Shown: positions 9,890 through 23,717, counted from the stretch's first letter. The stretch: DNA of 64,000 nucleotides from Hsuehochloa calcarea (GCA_036346395.1 CM070604.1:29601662-29665661), one strand, 5' to 3'. The notes: generated by a model from the letters alone, not told the origin. Numbers and translations: made by a program.

Positions 9890-12800
9890 TGTAGTGACCC
9901 CATTTTTGGGTCCATCAAGCTCTTTACAACCGTTCAAGATGTGCAGTTGCAAAGCAAGATATAGCTTCACAAGCAAGCTCATGGTAAATAAGAAGCAAAC
10001 CTTTATTACATCAGTTAAGGCTTAGCAGCCAGTTTAGACACAGGCGCGAGCATCCAAGCCCAAATATAAATATTACAACTCAAAAGTACACAAGATCCAC
10101 AGGCACGCATGGGCGCAATTAAGACCTAATACCAGTAGTCGTCCCTGTCCAGTGGCTCCTCCATATCATAAAGATCACCTACTTCCTCCCAGAGTTCTTC
10201 TGATGATGTTTAACAAGTATGAGTACAACCGTACGTACTCAGCAAGTTGCATGAAAAATTCTAATTAGCTACATACCAGGATTATCAAAGGAATGATATA
10301 GTTTTACCATAACAGATATATGTGGAATGCAATAGTTGAGTTGAAAGCAGTATAGTATTTAAAGAAGTAAAACAATAATACATAAAACAACAGGGGTTTA
10401 CAACATCTGTAATTACCAACTTAACATATATAAAACTCTACTTATGCCTCGTGTATTGGGGTCACCCATGAACACAACTTCATTAACCAGAAGCATGGTG
10501 TATTCGAATACTATTGATTATACTCTGCGGAGTTGCCCAACTTTACCTGCAAAATATCTCAGGCTCGTACTGTCAAGCTATATGCATGCAACGAGATAGC
10601 GTGCGACTAAGTCGAAATAACAATGCCTTTTCCACTACTCAACCTTTTTTAGTCTTTACACGGTAGGTTCAAAGTCAATACAGCCATCAGGAAACCACCG
10701 GCCAATGGTGGAGTGTGAGATCCAATGCTGACTGGTCCATACCGTTGTGTAGTTCAACGAGTGCCCTAACCAGCCCACTCCCGACTCACCCCCATTCCAC
10801 AGTTACTCTATCACACAAGAGTAGTTGACATCTTGTATATATTCAATCAGAAGAGCAGTGTACTAAGCCAAGTTGGTTATACCACACACGTGGTTGAGAG
10901 AGATCAGTGTCTATTACAAGGCACAAGGTTCTTATCCTATCTTGTCATCTAGTGAAGCGATGGACCATTTACCAACTCGTGGTCGTCCACCTCCTGGTCT
11001 CACCTTTGACTCACTTTTATCAAGTATATTGGGTTGTCCAACCTTTAGGCCTCAATCCTCAACTGTCCACCAAAACCTATTGGCGCTTAGCCAACCTTCA
11101 TATTAGTTTTAGAAATGTTTTGTGTGACATTGCTAAATATTTGCTATCATTTTATGTAGCATAAACTTGTCAAGGTAAATATGGTCTACAAGAACAGGAT
11201 GGTTTGTATGTGGGGTCATGGGATTTATCTATTCATCATGGCATTCTAAAGTATTATTTCATTATTGAAATATTTGAATAATAAAATAATAAAATTAATA
11301 AGGTAAATACATGAAATATAGGCTTAAAAAGTTCAAAGAATGCAACTTGCCACCTTGCTCAAAGTCTTCAAAATTTCCAACTTCTCCTGTGTCTTGACCA
11401 ACGTTCTGCATTGCTTGGTCGTCGAAGTCGGACCCTAGCGCAAAACAAATAAATAAACTAAATAAAATATCCAGCTCAACAAGAAACGAACGGGGGACAA
11501 CATGCAAGTAAAATAAAAACCAGGAAAAGCAATAAAAGAGAACAATTGCGTGGTGAATAGGATTTATATGGTGTTTGATTGGGTTAAATAGAGTTGAAAA
11601 TGGGATTCACGGGCTCAGAACAGTCGAAATGAACATATAATGTCGAAAATAGGTTTTGGTGAATAGTGTCGGGTTTGATGAATAGTGTTGGTCGTGTACT
11701 GTATATGGCAGATTAGGGTTTATTAACAGTGACGGTTTTGATGTATAGCTGTGATTTTTGGTTGTGAACAGTGTTTGGCTTTGAATAGAAATGGGCCACA
11801 CAGTAATGGCTTGGCCCATTTGCTTGCCAGGCGAAAGGAGGTAGGCCTGTCTTGGTGGCCAACAAAGGTGGGCGCTGGAGTTTGCCCCTCCTATAGTTCC
11901 CGAGCAAGAAAAAACGGCGGCGGTGATTTCAGCGGCGGCGGTCGGCGGCAATAGTAGATGGTGCGGGAGCATCGAGGGGCGTGGGAAACCCATTTTGGGG
12001 TTTCATGCGGATGGAGGATATCCGTGAAGGGTGAGTTGCGGCGATGGCCTGACCAAAGTAGAGTGTCGGTGTGGCAGCTCTCCGATGGAGCTCCAGCCAA
12101 ATTGGCTAGCCGGAGAGCACCAGTGGGTGAAGGGAGACTCAAGGGCGGTGGTGGCGAGGTTTGGTATGGCGCGACAGTGGCGCTCGGTGCCGACAAATTG
12201 GCGGCGGGGATAGGGATTGGAAAGTTGGGGAAAAGGTGCGGTGTGGTGAGGTGATGATGGTGACGGGGTTGGTATGGGAAGGGAGGAGTGGTGGTGGCGA
12301 ATTTACCTTTGGCTCGTCAGGGAGGAAGGTGAGGGCGGTGGGGATTCTCGCGATTGACTGGCGTTGGTGATGAATGGAGGTGGGACTGAGGTTGTGTGAG
12401 TGTTGGTGAGGCTTGAGACTCGGGATTGGGTGGCTTTTATAGCCGGAGAAGGCGATTGCGGTAGTAGTGCGGCACAGTGCATGCATCACATGGCGGCGAG
12501 ATGGACGACGGAGCACAAATGGCGTTGGGCAAGGGAAAGGTGGCGGTATGGCGAGGGTAAGGCGGTGTCGTGTTGGCCAGCTTGCCTCACCGGTTCCAGG
12601 CTGTAAGCTTGCATCACCTTTTGGCCTCAACTCTCAACTCTCCACCAAAACCTATTGGAGCTTAGCCAACCTTCCTTATCAATTTTTAGAAATGCTTTGC
12701 GTGACATTGCTAAATATTTGCTATCATTTTACGTAGCCTAAACTTGTCAAGGTGAATATGGTCTACAACAATAGGAGGGTTTGTTCGTGGGGTGATGGGA

Positions 12801-14570
12801 TTTATCTATTCGGCATGGCATGCCAAAGTATTATTTCATTATTGAAATATTTGGATCAAATACAATAATGAAACTAATAAGGTAAATACATGAAATATAG
12901 ACTCAAAATGTTCAAAAATACAACTTGCATCCTTGCTCTAAGTCTTCAAATTTCCTACTTCTCCTGTGTCTTGACCGGCATTCTCCGGTGCTTGGTCGTT
13001 GAAGGCGGTCCCTAGCGCAAAAGAAATACATAAACCAAATAAAATAAAAACCAGGAAAAGAAATAAAAGAGAATAGTTACGTGTTGAATAGGATTTATCC
13101 AGTGTTTGATTGGGTTAAACAGAGTTAAAAATGGGATTCATGGGCTCAAAACAGTCGAAATGAACATATACTATTGAAAATAGGTTTTGATGAATAGCGC
13201 TGGGTCTAATGAATAGTGTTTGTTGTGTACTGTTCATGGTAGATTAGGGTTTATGAACAATGATGGTTTTGATGTATAGCTATGATTTTTGGTTGTGAAC
13301 AGTGTTGGGCTTGTCTCAGGCTAGGCTTTGAATAGAAATAGGACACACAGTAAGGCTGGGCCCATTTGGCTTGCCAGACCGAAGGGGATCGGCATGTCTT
13401 GGTGGCCAACAGAAGCGGGCGCTGGAGCTTGCCCCTCCTACAGTGCCTGAGCAATAAAAAAGACGACGACGGCTATTTCGTCGGCAGCGAGTGTAGGTGG
13501 CGATAGTGGATGGTGCAGGGAGCATCAGGGAGGCACAACAAACCCATTTTGGAGTTTCACACAAATGGAGGATATCCGGTGAAGGGTGAGTTGTGGCGAT
13601 GGCGCACAGCCAAAGCAGATTGTCGGCGCGGCGGCTCTCGGACGACGGAGCTCGGCCAAATTGGCTGGCCAGAGAGCACCAGTGGGTGAAGGGAGACTCA
13701 AGGGCGGTGGTGGCGAGATTTGGGATACACCGAGTCGTGCTGGCAATGGGAGCCAAGCATGGCGATGGTGGCACTCGATCTTGACAAGTTTGCGGCGAGG
13801 GACGAGGCGGGAAAGGCTGGGAAAAGGTGTGGTGTGGTGAGGTGATGATGGTGACAGGGTTGGTAGGGGAAGGGATTGGTGGCAACGAATTTACCTTCGG
13901 CTCGTCGGGGAGGAAGGTGAGGACGGCGAGGATTCTCGCGATTGACCGGCGTTGGTGATGAATGGAGGTGGGACTGAGGTTGTGTGAGTGTTGGTGAGGC
14001 TTAAGACTCGGGATTGGTCAGCTTTATAGTTGTGAAGCGATTCTTGGTAGTAGTGGGCGCGATGCACGGCGTGAAGCGGCGAGATGGACGACAGAGCGCA
14101 AATGGCATCGAGCGAGGAAAGGTGGTGGTATGGTGAGAATGCGGTGGCGTCGTGTTGGTGAGCTTGCCTCACTGATTCTAGAGTGTGAGTTGGCATGGTC
14201 GGTAGCGCGGCCAGCGATCACGATGACGGTAGCGATGGGGCGGCGGCGTGGTCTTTGGCGCCACGGAGGATTTGGGCTAGCGCCCGCATTGTTGGCTAGG
14301 CGATGTGGTGCAAGAGGTGGCAGCGACTGGAGCTGCATTGGTGTGAAGCGGAGGGGCGGAAGTCAGTTGAAGACAATGGTCTCTAGTGCGACGTGCGGCA
14401 TAGAGGAACAGCGAGGTGGCAATTTTGGAGAAAGTTGCCTCTGTTGATGGAAAACGGGAGGCCAAAAGGGAAGGTGGAATTGGCTAGGAAGTTTCCAAAT
14501 TGGGAAAGAAAACCAAAAACATGCCAAAACTCAAAACTTTTACAACTCTGAAAATTTTCGGGTTGTGTCA
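9890..14570 (-). mobile_element. gypsy-type solo LTR (minus) with internal duplication
   Basis: 4681 bp from TGTAGTGACCCC to GGGTTGTGTCA, with near-perfect flanks TTACC (9885-9889) and TTACT (14571-14575). In minus orientation it starts TGACACAACCCG and ends GGGGTCACTACA, like the other large LTRs in the window. The 10190-10260 block with GTACGTACTCAGCAAG matches the 3' part of the gypsy LTRs at 30193 and 57864. There is no primer site or coding region. The GC-rich stretch (11.9-14.4 kb) gives many spurious ORFs. Confidence 0.75.
11040..14190. repeat. direct tandem duplication, unit about 1.58 kb
   Basis: The block beginning TTTAGGCCTCAATCC (about 11043) recurs beginning TTTTGGCCTCAACTC (about 12619). 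Both copies run through CACCAAAACCTATTGG, CATTGCTAAATATTTGCTAT, a CATGAAATATAG block, a GC-rich stretch and end near CAGCTTGCCTCAC / GAGCTTGCCTCAC. The offset is about 1576 bp. Divergence is visible throughout, so the duplication is not recent. Confidence 0.85.
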
Positions 14571-14640
14571 TTACTGTTATCCATTTGATGTGATAGTTCT
14601 ATCATGCGAAAAAATTAATTCCAACCAAATTAGCTGAAGG

Positions 14641-14720
14641 GGAATTTTTTGCTGAAATGGCAGGATTTTGAGATGCAATAGCATATCTGGCATCCGCTGG
14701 TGTGCAAATGCAGAAATGGC
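14641..14720 (+). repeat. MULE left terminal inverted repeat
   Basis: GGAATTTTTTGCTGAAATGG then CAGGATTTTGAGATG and AATAGCATATCTGGCATC. It pairs imperfectly with the right end. The boundary is approximate. Confidence 0.65.
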
Positions 14721-14848
14721 TCAGAGAGTCGTGCGAGGGACAATCGGATGCACGTGTTAGCGCCACGACACCACGCCCGAACGGCCCATGCGCGGTCGAG
14801 CAGTCCTTGATCCCATGCGCGAGGCGAGAGCTAGGCGTGCATTGTCCT

Positions 14849-15060
14849 TGTTACGAAACCTAGAAGGTCCGGTATGGGCAAATACCAGAACTGCCCCGGG
14901 TGGGCTTAGTCTATAAATAGAGAGGCGGTGCAACCCATGTAATCATATCTGATTCATTAATAAATATTTCTGGCGTTTTCTCTCTCATTGGCGTCTGTGG
15001 TGTTATTGATTGATTGAGTGATTGTGTTGCCGTTCATCGATTAAATCGATTATTTCTTAT
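14849..15060 (+). repeat. C2 5' LTR
   Basis: Starts TGTTACGAAACCTAG and matches 25603-25815. The TATA box CTATAAATAG is at 14911-14920. It is followed by a degraded primer site (CGTTATCGGC, about 15061-15070) where TGGTATCAGAGC is expected, so the 3' boundary is uncertain by a few bases. Confidence 0.85.
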
Positions 15061-15611
15061 CGTTATCGGCATGATTTGCTCTCAAGGTGAAAGGTAATTT
15101 TAATCTACTCGCATTGCAATTTATATTCTAATCTAGTTTGATAATACTAGATCTGTTAAGCAATGCAATGATTAGATCAATCTGTTGACTGTCTCTACCA
15201 GTAGTTAGATCTGTAGTTGTTGTTTAAGATCTAGATCCAATAGATTATCATCTAATTACGAGATCTGTAAATTACGGGCAAGAAAAAAATGATCTTGGCC
15301 TCCGGCGGCGCCGACCCCACGCCCGTAGTCGGCCCGAACCGCCGCCTCCACCGTACTCACTGTCGCGGCGCCCGGCCCGGCCCACCCGCCGCCGCACCAC
15401 CGGCGGCGTGGAGCCCTCGCCTCCGGCATGACCACCTCCCGAAGAGACAACATCGCAGGAAAGGGGGCTAGAAGGAGAGAGACCACGCCGCACCGCCGGC
15501 TACTCGCGCATCCCGCCCGCCGCAGCATCGGCCGTTGCTCGCCCCGAAGGCGCCACATGCCGCCGTAACCTTCGGTCGGTGCCGCCCATGCATCACAACA
15601 GAAGGGAAGGG
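15061..15611 (+). other. C2 leader, first part
   Basis: AT-rich then strongly GC-rich leader with no convincing coding. It resumes after the nested solo LTR, from about 19750 to 20578. ORFs here on either strand are composition shadows. Confidence 0.55.
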
Positions 15612-18600
15612 TGTGAGGACCCCGGATTATTGGGCTTGTAATGCTTAGTCACCAATTGACCCTAGCATCACAAACGAAATAACCCGTGTCTTCGAGACAT
15701 GTATACTTCCCAGAAATGCAGTATACACACCTCTTTACAAAATTCATGCATCAATTCCATTCATTCACATAGAACCGAAGCAAAGCAACAAACCAGAAGA
15801 TAACATAAATAAAGGATAGTTATTACAAAAGAGAGGCCGACCGGCCAAATGACATATACATAAAGAAATTTAACAGCGGAAGCAAAAGTGCCATAAGATG
15901 GCCATAAACCAAAAGAGCCAATCAGTGTGCCTTTAACCCACAAGGCAACCGACCGGACCGCCAAGCTAGTCGTCGAATCCACAGCACATTTCACAAAAGT
16001 GAGGCCCTTGGGGCTCACCTTCCTCCTCTGCAACAAATAGTTAAGCAAAGCAAATGAGTACAAAAATTGTACTCCGCAAGACTTACGTGTAGAGTAACAG
16101 ACCTATACATATGCTACATGCAAGCTTATTTAAGTGGAGGCTGTATGTCTCATTTTCGGCACAAAGCAATCTTTATTTGCAATAATGTAGTACATTTAAA
16201 AGCAAGTTAACAAATCTGTTTTTAATGTTCAAATAACCGTAAATGACAACAATATAACAGTAGATAGATGACAACAACAATCCTGGAAGTGACTAAACCA
16301 TTAGCCACCACAACAATAGCATGAATTACCCATTCATACCAACCATGTCAAAATTTTAATTTAAAAGGTTGAAGTCTAGTTCTTGCACGACCTTACCAAG
16401 CATGTCCATAACCTAGGACGAGGCTATTCGAATAGTTTATACCTGCGAGGGTGTACCAATGTATCCACACGCCGGACCGCCTTTTTGCCAAGCTATTTAG
16501 CACACTTCCTTAGGTATGCAGCGCGGCTAAGTCCTCTGAGACATTTCCAATATTGTGTATTACCCACGAGCCGCCGTATGGATAGAAACCCATACGTTGT
16601 GTCGAGGTCATTGTAAAGCCTCGGTCAACTACCGTCATGAGTAAAGCCTTGGACAACTACAATGCCCCTCGGTGGAGAGCCTACAGGAATCTCCACCACC
16701 GCACACCCAACACAAGAACACATATCCTTTTCACACAACACACACACCCCCTCTGCGACTCGGAGATAACACACGCCAAAGTACTAAGTCAAGAGATCCC
16801 ATATCCCTCTCGCGTGGTTATACGCATAAGCGCTTGACTTAGTGACACAAGTAACTCGGTCCTTGATGACCTAGACACCATTCCATTCACACCAACAGAT
16901 CACACCAATCATACCATTGTGCCCAAGTCTAAAACAAATTTTATTTTCAGTTTTTGACTTTACAAAGTAACAGAGCATAAGTAATGGACATAATGGAATA
17001 ATAAATAAATGTGTGATCAAGATCATCGACTAAAATCGATGATCGCCCATTGCTACCGAAACTAAGCATTTCTAAGCAATTTCAATTCGTATTCTACTAA
17101 ATGACAAGAGCTCATCCATCGAACTCAAATCATAGCAAATAACCTAGGCTCATGGTAGTAGAGGATAAACAAATCCTACAGATTATGCAACTATAGGATA
17201 CTAACCATAATTTAACAACAAAATAGCAATGCATACATACAAGTTGAAATCAACATATTAGACTTGAAAAATAATGGGATTAACATGATCAAGCTGCTTG
17301 CTGTTTCACGTAGGTCAAGATGTTGCTGAGGATCAATAATATTGTCAATGTGCTCTTGGATCCTAACGAAAGCGAGAAACAACCGATAAGAACGAAGAAA
17401 GCATAAAGACCCAATAGTAAACTTTCTCCAAATATTCTGAAAATTTTACAGTAGCAAGAGCATGATTTATAAAGAATTTAGCAACAAGAACCAATTGATT
17501 TGGATTCTTAATGCCAAAGATATGCCCAAATCAATTTTGCTCAGCTTTTATAAATCATAAATACTACTATTCATTAGCAAAATTTTCTGGAGCTATTTGA
17601 GGTTGGAAATATTTTTGGATTAAAGTCCAGTTGAAAACATAACCCACAAAATTTGAATCTCCCGAAAAGGAATTAAAATGAATTAGTTATGCATTTTACA
17701 AGTTATCACATTTTTCAGTTGATAAATAAATCCTTTCGGAAAATAGCAGGACTTACATTTGGGTACAAGTCGTAGCGAACTTCATTGGACAATAGTCGTA
17801 GAAGGACTTCTGTTGGGTAATGGTCGTAGAAGGACTTACGACTAGGTGCAGTCGTAGCGAACTTCTGTTGGACAATAGTCGTAGAAGGACTTCTGTTGGG
17901 TAATGGTCGTAGAAGGACTTACGACTAGGTACAGGTCGTAGCAGAACTTACGACTAGACAATAGTCGTAGAAGAACTTACGACTGTGTAATGGCCGTAGA
18001 AGGACTTACGACCAGGTAGTGGTCGTAGAATAATGGTGGAAGGAAAAACTCTTCGACAGGATCCAACGGTCCACGTGGATCCGGCGTCGGGTGATCCGAA
18101 CTTCCTCACGCCGCGCGGTTCGATCCGGGATCCAACGATCCAGCGAACTCGAGTCGGGACCGTTGATCTTAGATCCAGCGGGTCCGCAGCACCGAGATGC
18201 GCGACGAATTCAAATCTCCGCGCGAACGTGTGCCGTAGATCTTAGGATCGACGGTCCGCATCGACTCAAGTTCAAACCGTCTCCCTATTTTCGTCCGGCA
18301 AACACGACGGGGAAGAACGGCTCGCCGCCGGCGGCTCTGGCCGTGGCGGTGCGAGCAAGTGCCCAAAGCGGGTCCCAAACATCATTGCGCACCTAATGGT
18401 ACCAATGAATTGGTTGCAGTGGACGAGCAAACCGGCAGCGGAGAGAACAAGTGGTCGAAATGACAAAAACAAAAATGGCAAATGCGCTCAATGCGGTTCA
18501 AGGGAGCAGTGCCGGGCACTAGGGACTAAGAGGGGTTACTGGCGCAAAGAATGCAGGAGGAGGCGAAGCTGCCGGGCGAAGAAGAATGCCGATTTCGGTG

Positions 18601-19749
18601 AAATTGGGGAATCAATTGATTCGACCACGAGCAAATTGAACCGAATTGAGTGAGGTTAAGCTTGAGTAAAGGGAAGCGAGAGGAGCAAAGACCAGAAGAA
18701 GAAAACCCTGCTGCAGAACTCCACAGGAGCTTCAAAACCGACAATGGCGGTAGAAGGATTCTCGAAGATCTGCGGCTCAGGTGGGCTTGTGAGTGCTAGC
18801 TAGAGTTGCGGAGGTGCTAAAGGAAGCTAAGGGAGAAACAATGGAGCTTAAATAGCGAGGATGACCGAGAGCAGCGGCGATATCCCGCTCGGGTCAACTT
18901 TGGCCATTTGAGCGAGAGGGCGGCGGGGCGGTTGGAGAGTGGGCGCTTTGAGGAGGAGCGGCGGGTATTAAATGCGCGAGATAGCCGTTTAAAGTCGACC
19001 AAGGAGGTGGCCGCGCTGCTCGTTTCTCCTCTGCTCACGCCATTGCCGACTCGAGCGCTCGCTGACACGAGGAGCGAGACGGCGTGTCGACCGTCGGATT
19101 AATCGAGCGGTGAGTTAGATCGAGTGGGTTGAAGCGATTCGTCGTTCGGTTGATCGAGGACCGTTCGATCTTGATCCAACAGTTCTAGCAGCGCGCCCGA
19201 TCGAGCGCGGTGCGTTTAGTTGGTTGGACCGAGTCAAGTGGCTCGAGCGAGTGCAGTCGAACAGGAGCAGTGCAAACCAGTTAAATTTGAATTTTAAACA
19301 TCGATTTTTGAGGAATTATTTAAGGTAGCAAACAAGCTCCAAAAATTATGAAATTTTAAGCGGAGATTCTTGTGAGGAGGAACCTCTCATAAAAATTTCA
19401 GGGATTTTCATACACTAAAATTTTCTCCAGAAATTCCAGAAGAGGAGAAATAGGGTTTGCCCAAATTTGACTTGCTTCCAAAAATTATCAAATAATTTCT
19501 AAAAATCATGAGATAATTGGAGGTGTTGTCAAGACTCCTAGAACTCGGAAAAATATTTCCAAGGGTTTGGCACAAGATCTATGCCACGAAGGTTTTTGAT
19601 TGGAGTCAAAAGAGGATTGAATTTTGATTTTCCATAATTCTTTTTAAAAGAATTACAAAAATGACCAAGGGCTTCAAGATGCAAGAAATGTTTTAATTTC
19701 TTTTTATTTTCTTACATTTGAAACACAAATCCATATTTGGGATGTTCTG
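15612..19749 (-). mobile_element. gypsy-type solo LTR (minus) nested in C2
   Basis: The plus strand begins TGTGAGGACCCC, the reverse complement of the end of the solo LTR at 38146-42101 (GGGGTCCTCACA). Matching blocks include GGCCGACCGGCC with its neighbours, AAGCAAATGAGTACAAAAATTGTACTC and the inverted GGTTGCCTTGTGGG region. The right end near TTTGGGATGTTCT is judged from resemblance to the inverted TGTAACATCCC start and is uncertain by tens of bases. The TSD is not clean (left flank AAGGG). An array of GTCGTAG units lies at 17768-18030. Confidence 0.65.
17768..18030. repeat. GTCGTAG tandem array in the nested LTR
   Basis: About nine irregular units of 26-34 bp built on GTCGTAGAAGGACTT(ACGACTAG), for example at 17815-17850 and 17875-17920. 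Related GGTCG motifs recur in other TE families of this window. Confidence 0.85.
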
Positions 19750-20578
19750 AGGAACACCGAGGCGCCGCCACGTGACTCTCGCCGGCAACCCCAGCGCCTC
19801 GGTCGCCTCGTAGCGCTTGGCCGCCCCGCCGAGCCGTCGTCGTCGCGTAAAGCCGCGGCGCCACCGGTGAGGACTCCGTCGGCACCCGCGCCATTGCCGC
19901 TTTCGTGCCGCCTCTACGGAGGATCTGCGCCCGTGGCTCCGTCGCCGGCCACCTCCTCGCGGCCGGCCTCGGCCTCCCAGCCGCCGTGATCGCCGGCCAT
20001 GGTGCACCTCACATCGTGCGTGTGGCGCCTCGTCGATCGCCGCCGCGCCAGCCTGGGGTTGGGAAACCCTACCCCGTGCGCCTTTAGCACAGACGGATGG
20101 GCCGAGGAGGCCGGCCCAATTCCTCGGCCGAGAAAAAAAAGGAGGAAAATAAAAAAAAAAGGTGATTTTGCAAAAATGCCCCTGTAATTCTAAAAATTAC
20201 AAAACCTTTTCGGGAATAAGGAATTGTTGCAGAAACCCCTCGGATTTTCAAAAATTACGCGTAAAAATTTCTCAGAATTGAAATATTCGCAATTTTGCCC
20301 CTGAAATTCATATAATTTATTTCCTTGATTATTTAAGCCTTATGATAATCCAGTTTTGCTAATGGCATTATTGTTTATTATTCTGGAATTATTTATTTCA
20401 GCATGTTATTTTTTTGTTTTGGTAATTCTGAAAATTGCTTATTAATTAGCAGAAAAATCATTAAAATTCTAGAAAATTCTAGAAAATTTTTCTATAAAAT
20501 CTACTGAATAGATAAAATCCACACCTTATTGATATAGCAATATTCATGCTGTTTACCTGTAGTAAATTTGAATTTTGC

Positions 20579-21535
20579 ATGAATAATGTAGGAAATGTCG
20601 ACATCACTAAAAGGAGTTTGAACTTGCCCTTGTGGGTAGCAACTACCTCACATGGGCAATGGGCGCTAAGATCAACTTTGACGGCGAACACTCGGTCTTT
20701 GCCATAACCCTACACGAGGTGGGGCTCTGCCATTCTTGATCTTTGCCAAATGCGCGGCACTACACTTCTTGAGGCACCATATCCACCGAGACTTAAAGTC
20801 TGAGTATCTTTTAGAAGAAGACCCACTGGCACTATGGAACTCCCTGAAGGAGAGGTATGACCGTGAGAGATCCATCATGCTACCTAAAGCCTGGCGTGAG
20901 TGGACCAACATAAGGTTCGAGATTTCAAGAAGGTGTCGAATACAACTCTACAATTCATAAACTTATCGCTAAGCTCGGATTACGTAACTAGAAGATCACG
21001 AGATCTTTGAGATCATTGATAAGACTTTGAGCACTTTTCACCCCACTCATAGGACACTCCGGCGTGATGTACCGTCAAGCCAAGTACAAAAGTACTCGGG
21101 CGATTACCACTCTTCTCGAGGAGAGAAGAATGATGAGTTCGATGAAGAACTATCGGACTCGTCCCCTTTGGATCACAGTCATTTCGAAGCACATGCCAAT
21201 TTCGGAGGACAAGTGGTAAGGACATGCCCCATGCGAAAAGGTGGGCGAGTGGAAGAAATTGAATGTCTTGAGAAGGAAATGGCAAACCCCGCTGGATGGG
21301 GCAAGGGAGAGGCAAGCAATAGAAGACAGACATGGGTAGCAAGAAGACATACCCTCCTTCACCGTGCTACAGGTGTGGTTGCATGGACCATTGGTCCCTC
21401 ACCTGCCGCACCACGAAACATCTGGTGGAACTCTACCAAGAGTCGGTTGCTAAGGGCAAGAAGGCGCGATGGGAAGGATGCGAGACACATTTTGTTAATC
21501 AACTTTGATGATGATAAGGGTGATGCCTAAACTAT
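20579..21535 (+). pseudogene. gag: C2 gag, frameshifted
   Basis: The likely start is ATG 20579 (MNNVGNVDITKR...). After a frameshift near 20630 the conserved gag text HFLRHHIHRDLKSEYLLEED is at about 20766-20820, then MALW-like PLALWNSLKERYDRE. Further shifts follow. The nucleocapsid knuckle CYRCGCMDHWSLTC (C-X2-C-X4-H-X4-C) is intact at 21365-21406 in a different frame from the ORF that overlaps it. The frame ends near 21530. In the family this is the particle protein of a copia group very widespread in plants. Confidence 0.82.
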
Positions 21536-22099
21536 GTGATGGAGCTCGACACTATAGCAAGGGTGAACACATGGAGGTTGACACATATGGCGACTGCGAT
21601 GGGCCATATGCTATCTCCCCAAGCAACTCCAAATGTCATAATTTCCTTAGGTTTGCTTCATCAGTTTAGGTTATTCCAGACGAACAAGTGGATTTTCCAT
21701 GCTCTTTTGAAGCATTAATTGTTTAGGATAGAAACATTATCTCTTGATGAATAAATGAGTTGCTTGTTATCTTTTGAAGATTTATTCCTGTTGAATTATT
21801 GTTAACTATATTATATTCTATATAGAACAACTTCTTGAATCGATGAAGAAGGAGGAAATCATTTGGTAGAGCGATTGGAACTACCAACTCAATCCTAAGG
21901 GATACCAAATATTTCCAAGCGTTAACTAAGAAAGCGAGAAAATGTTATGACAATAGTGGGCGATGCTCCCATAGTTGGCCTTTGGAAGAGCCACACTTGT
22001 TCTCCTATGGGTACCGAATAGTGATTGAGGATGCTCTCTTGTATCCGAATCAAATCGTACCCTATTAAGCTTTAAGGATATTCACGAAATGACATCCAC

Positions 22100-23716
22100 G
22101 TGGAGGCCAAGCGGTTATGGGGATCTGAATATCTACTCTTGACTAAGTCGGCGGTGGTCGAAAGCGTGTGGTTGAAAAACTTCCCTCCTTCTCATCAGGT
22201 TATATTATACCTACATAAAACAGAATACGTAGCATTAAAAGCAGTACAAATTCTCGAGCCTTACAAGATTTGGCATGATCGATTAGGGCATCCTGGAGTA
22301 GGAATGATGAGAAAAATCATAAACAACTCTATTGGTCATAGCTTAAAAACTCTATCCTTTCCTAAACCTGAAGATTTCTTGTGCCCAGCCTGTGCAAAAG
22401 GAAAGCTCATCACTAGACCCTCTTACACGAAAGTAGAGCGGAATCACCTATTTTCTGGAGAGAATACAAGGTGATATATGTGGACCTATTCAACCCCTGT
22501 CGGGCCCCTTTAGATATTTTATGGTGGTATTAGATGCTTCTACTAGGTGGTCCTATGTATGCCTGCTGTCTACTAGGAACCACACCTTTGCTAAACTAAT
22601 AGCTCAAATTATCAAAATAAAGGCCAACTTTCGGATGATAGAATTAAGTCCATTAGAATGGACAATGCGGTGAGTTTACCTCTAAGGCATTTATTGACTA
22701 TTGTTTAGCTTTAGGTATTAAGGTAGAATATTACATACGCATGTCCACACTCGAGAATGGCCTTGCGAGTCATTCATCAAAAGAATTAAGCTAATTGCTA
22801 GACCCTCTTTGCGAGCAGTGGGCTCCCCACCAGTTGTTGGGGTCATGCAGTGTTGCATGCAGCAACACTAATAAATTTAAGACCAACTACATACCATCAA
22901 TTTTCCCCTTTGCAACTAGTGCGTGGGAAAGAACCAAGTATTTCCCATCTGCGAAAATTTGGTTTATCTTGTATCGTGCCAATTTCACCACCACAATGTC
23001 TGACCATGGGCCCCAGGAAGTTGGGAGTATATGTCGGTTTTGAGTCCCCGTCGATTATTAAATATCTTGAACCTACCACGGGAGACATGTTTACGGCCCG
23101 ACACGCCGATTGTATCTTTGATGAAGAAAATTTCCCGGCATTAGGGGGAGGAATAGATAAATGCCGAGAAATAGATTGGAATGCCTCAGGCATTCAGGCA
23201 CTGGACCCATGCACTAAAGAAGCTGAACAAGAAGTCCAGCGAATAATAAACCAACAGCAAATTGCAAATAACTTACCAGATGCATTCACTGATCAAAAGG
23301 GAGTAACAAAGTCTTACATACCAGCAGCAAATGCTCCGGAGAGAGTGGAAATACCCAGAAAGATACTCGAACCACTCCAACCCCTCATGTGAAAAAGAGG
23401 GAGAGCACGGAAGAATGAGGCCTCAATTAGCGGAGGCGTCCATGAAAATAGAACTCAATAAGACATCTTCCCGGTCAGTTGAAGAGAATCAACCTGAAGT
23501 TAAAAATACCCCTGAAGGAAATAACCCTGAAGATAGTAAACCCAGTACAATTGCACGCGCACAGTCTAATACTGGGATTTCGGAACAACCAGACTCCAAC
23601 GTTGTGGGAAATCACGAGGAGCTGGATGAAATGAATGAAGAAATATCCACTAATTTTGTTGAGTCAGGAGAACTATATAAGAGAAAAACTACAGTTGTCG
23701 ACATCTATTTCACCTA
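22100..23716 (+). pseudogene. pol: C2 integrase and linker, broken
   Basis: The pre-integrase zinc domain is readable at 22100-22474: IWHDRLGHPGVGMM and CPACAKGK supply the His and Cys ligands. The catalytic core follows in shifted frames: DICGPIQP (about 22472), RMDNAVSL-type remnant with the second Asp (about 22656), and a degraded Glu region near 22750. The C-terminal part (22850-23392) includes RKLGVYVGFESPSIIKYLEP, typical of this copia group. The protease region between 21540 and 22100 is too decayed to place. At least five frame breaks. Confidence 0.82.
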
Positions 23717-23717
23717 A

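Noticed and set aside
11891..12630. ORFs of 98-163 codons on both strands
   Set aside because: All lie in the GC-rich part of a gypsy solo LTR, are Pro/Ser/Arg-rich and are not shared between the two duplicated units.
13316..13885. 189-codon minus ORF as a gene
   Set aside because: Same LTR; the matching region of the first duplicate unit is not open in this frame.
15256..15558. Pro/Arg-rich ORFs as genes
   Set aside because: Overlapping frames on both strands in the GC-rich leader of C2.
17768..18030. CRISPR-like or satellite array
   Set aside because: Irregular 26-34 bp units confined to one LTR; no spacers and no cas genes.
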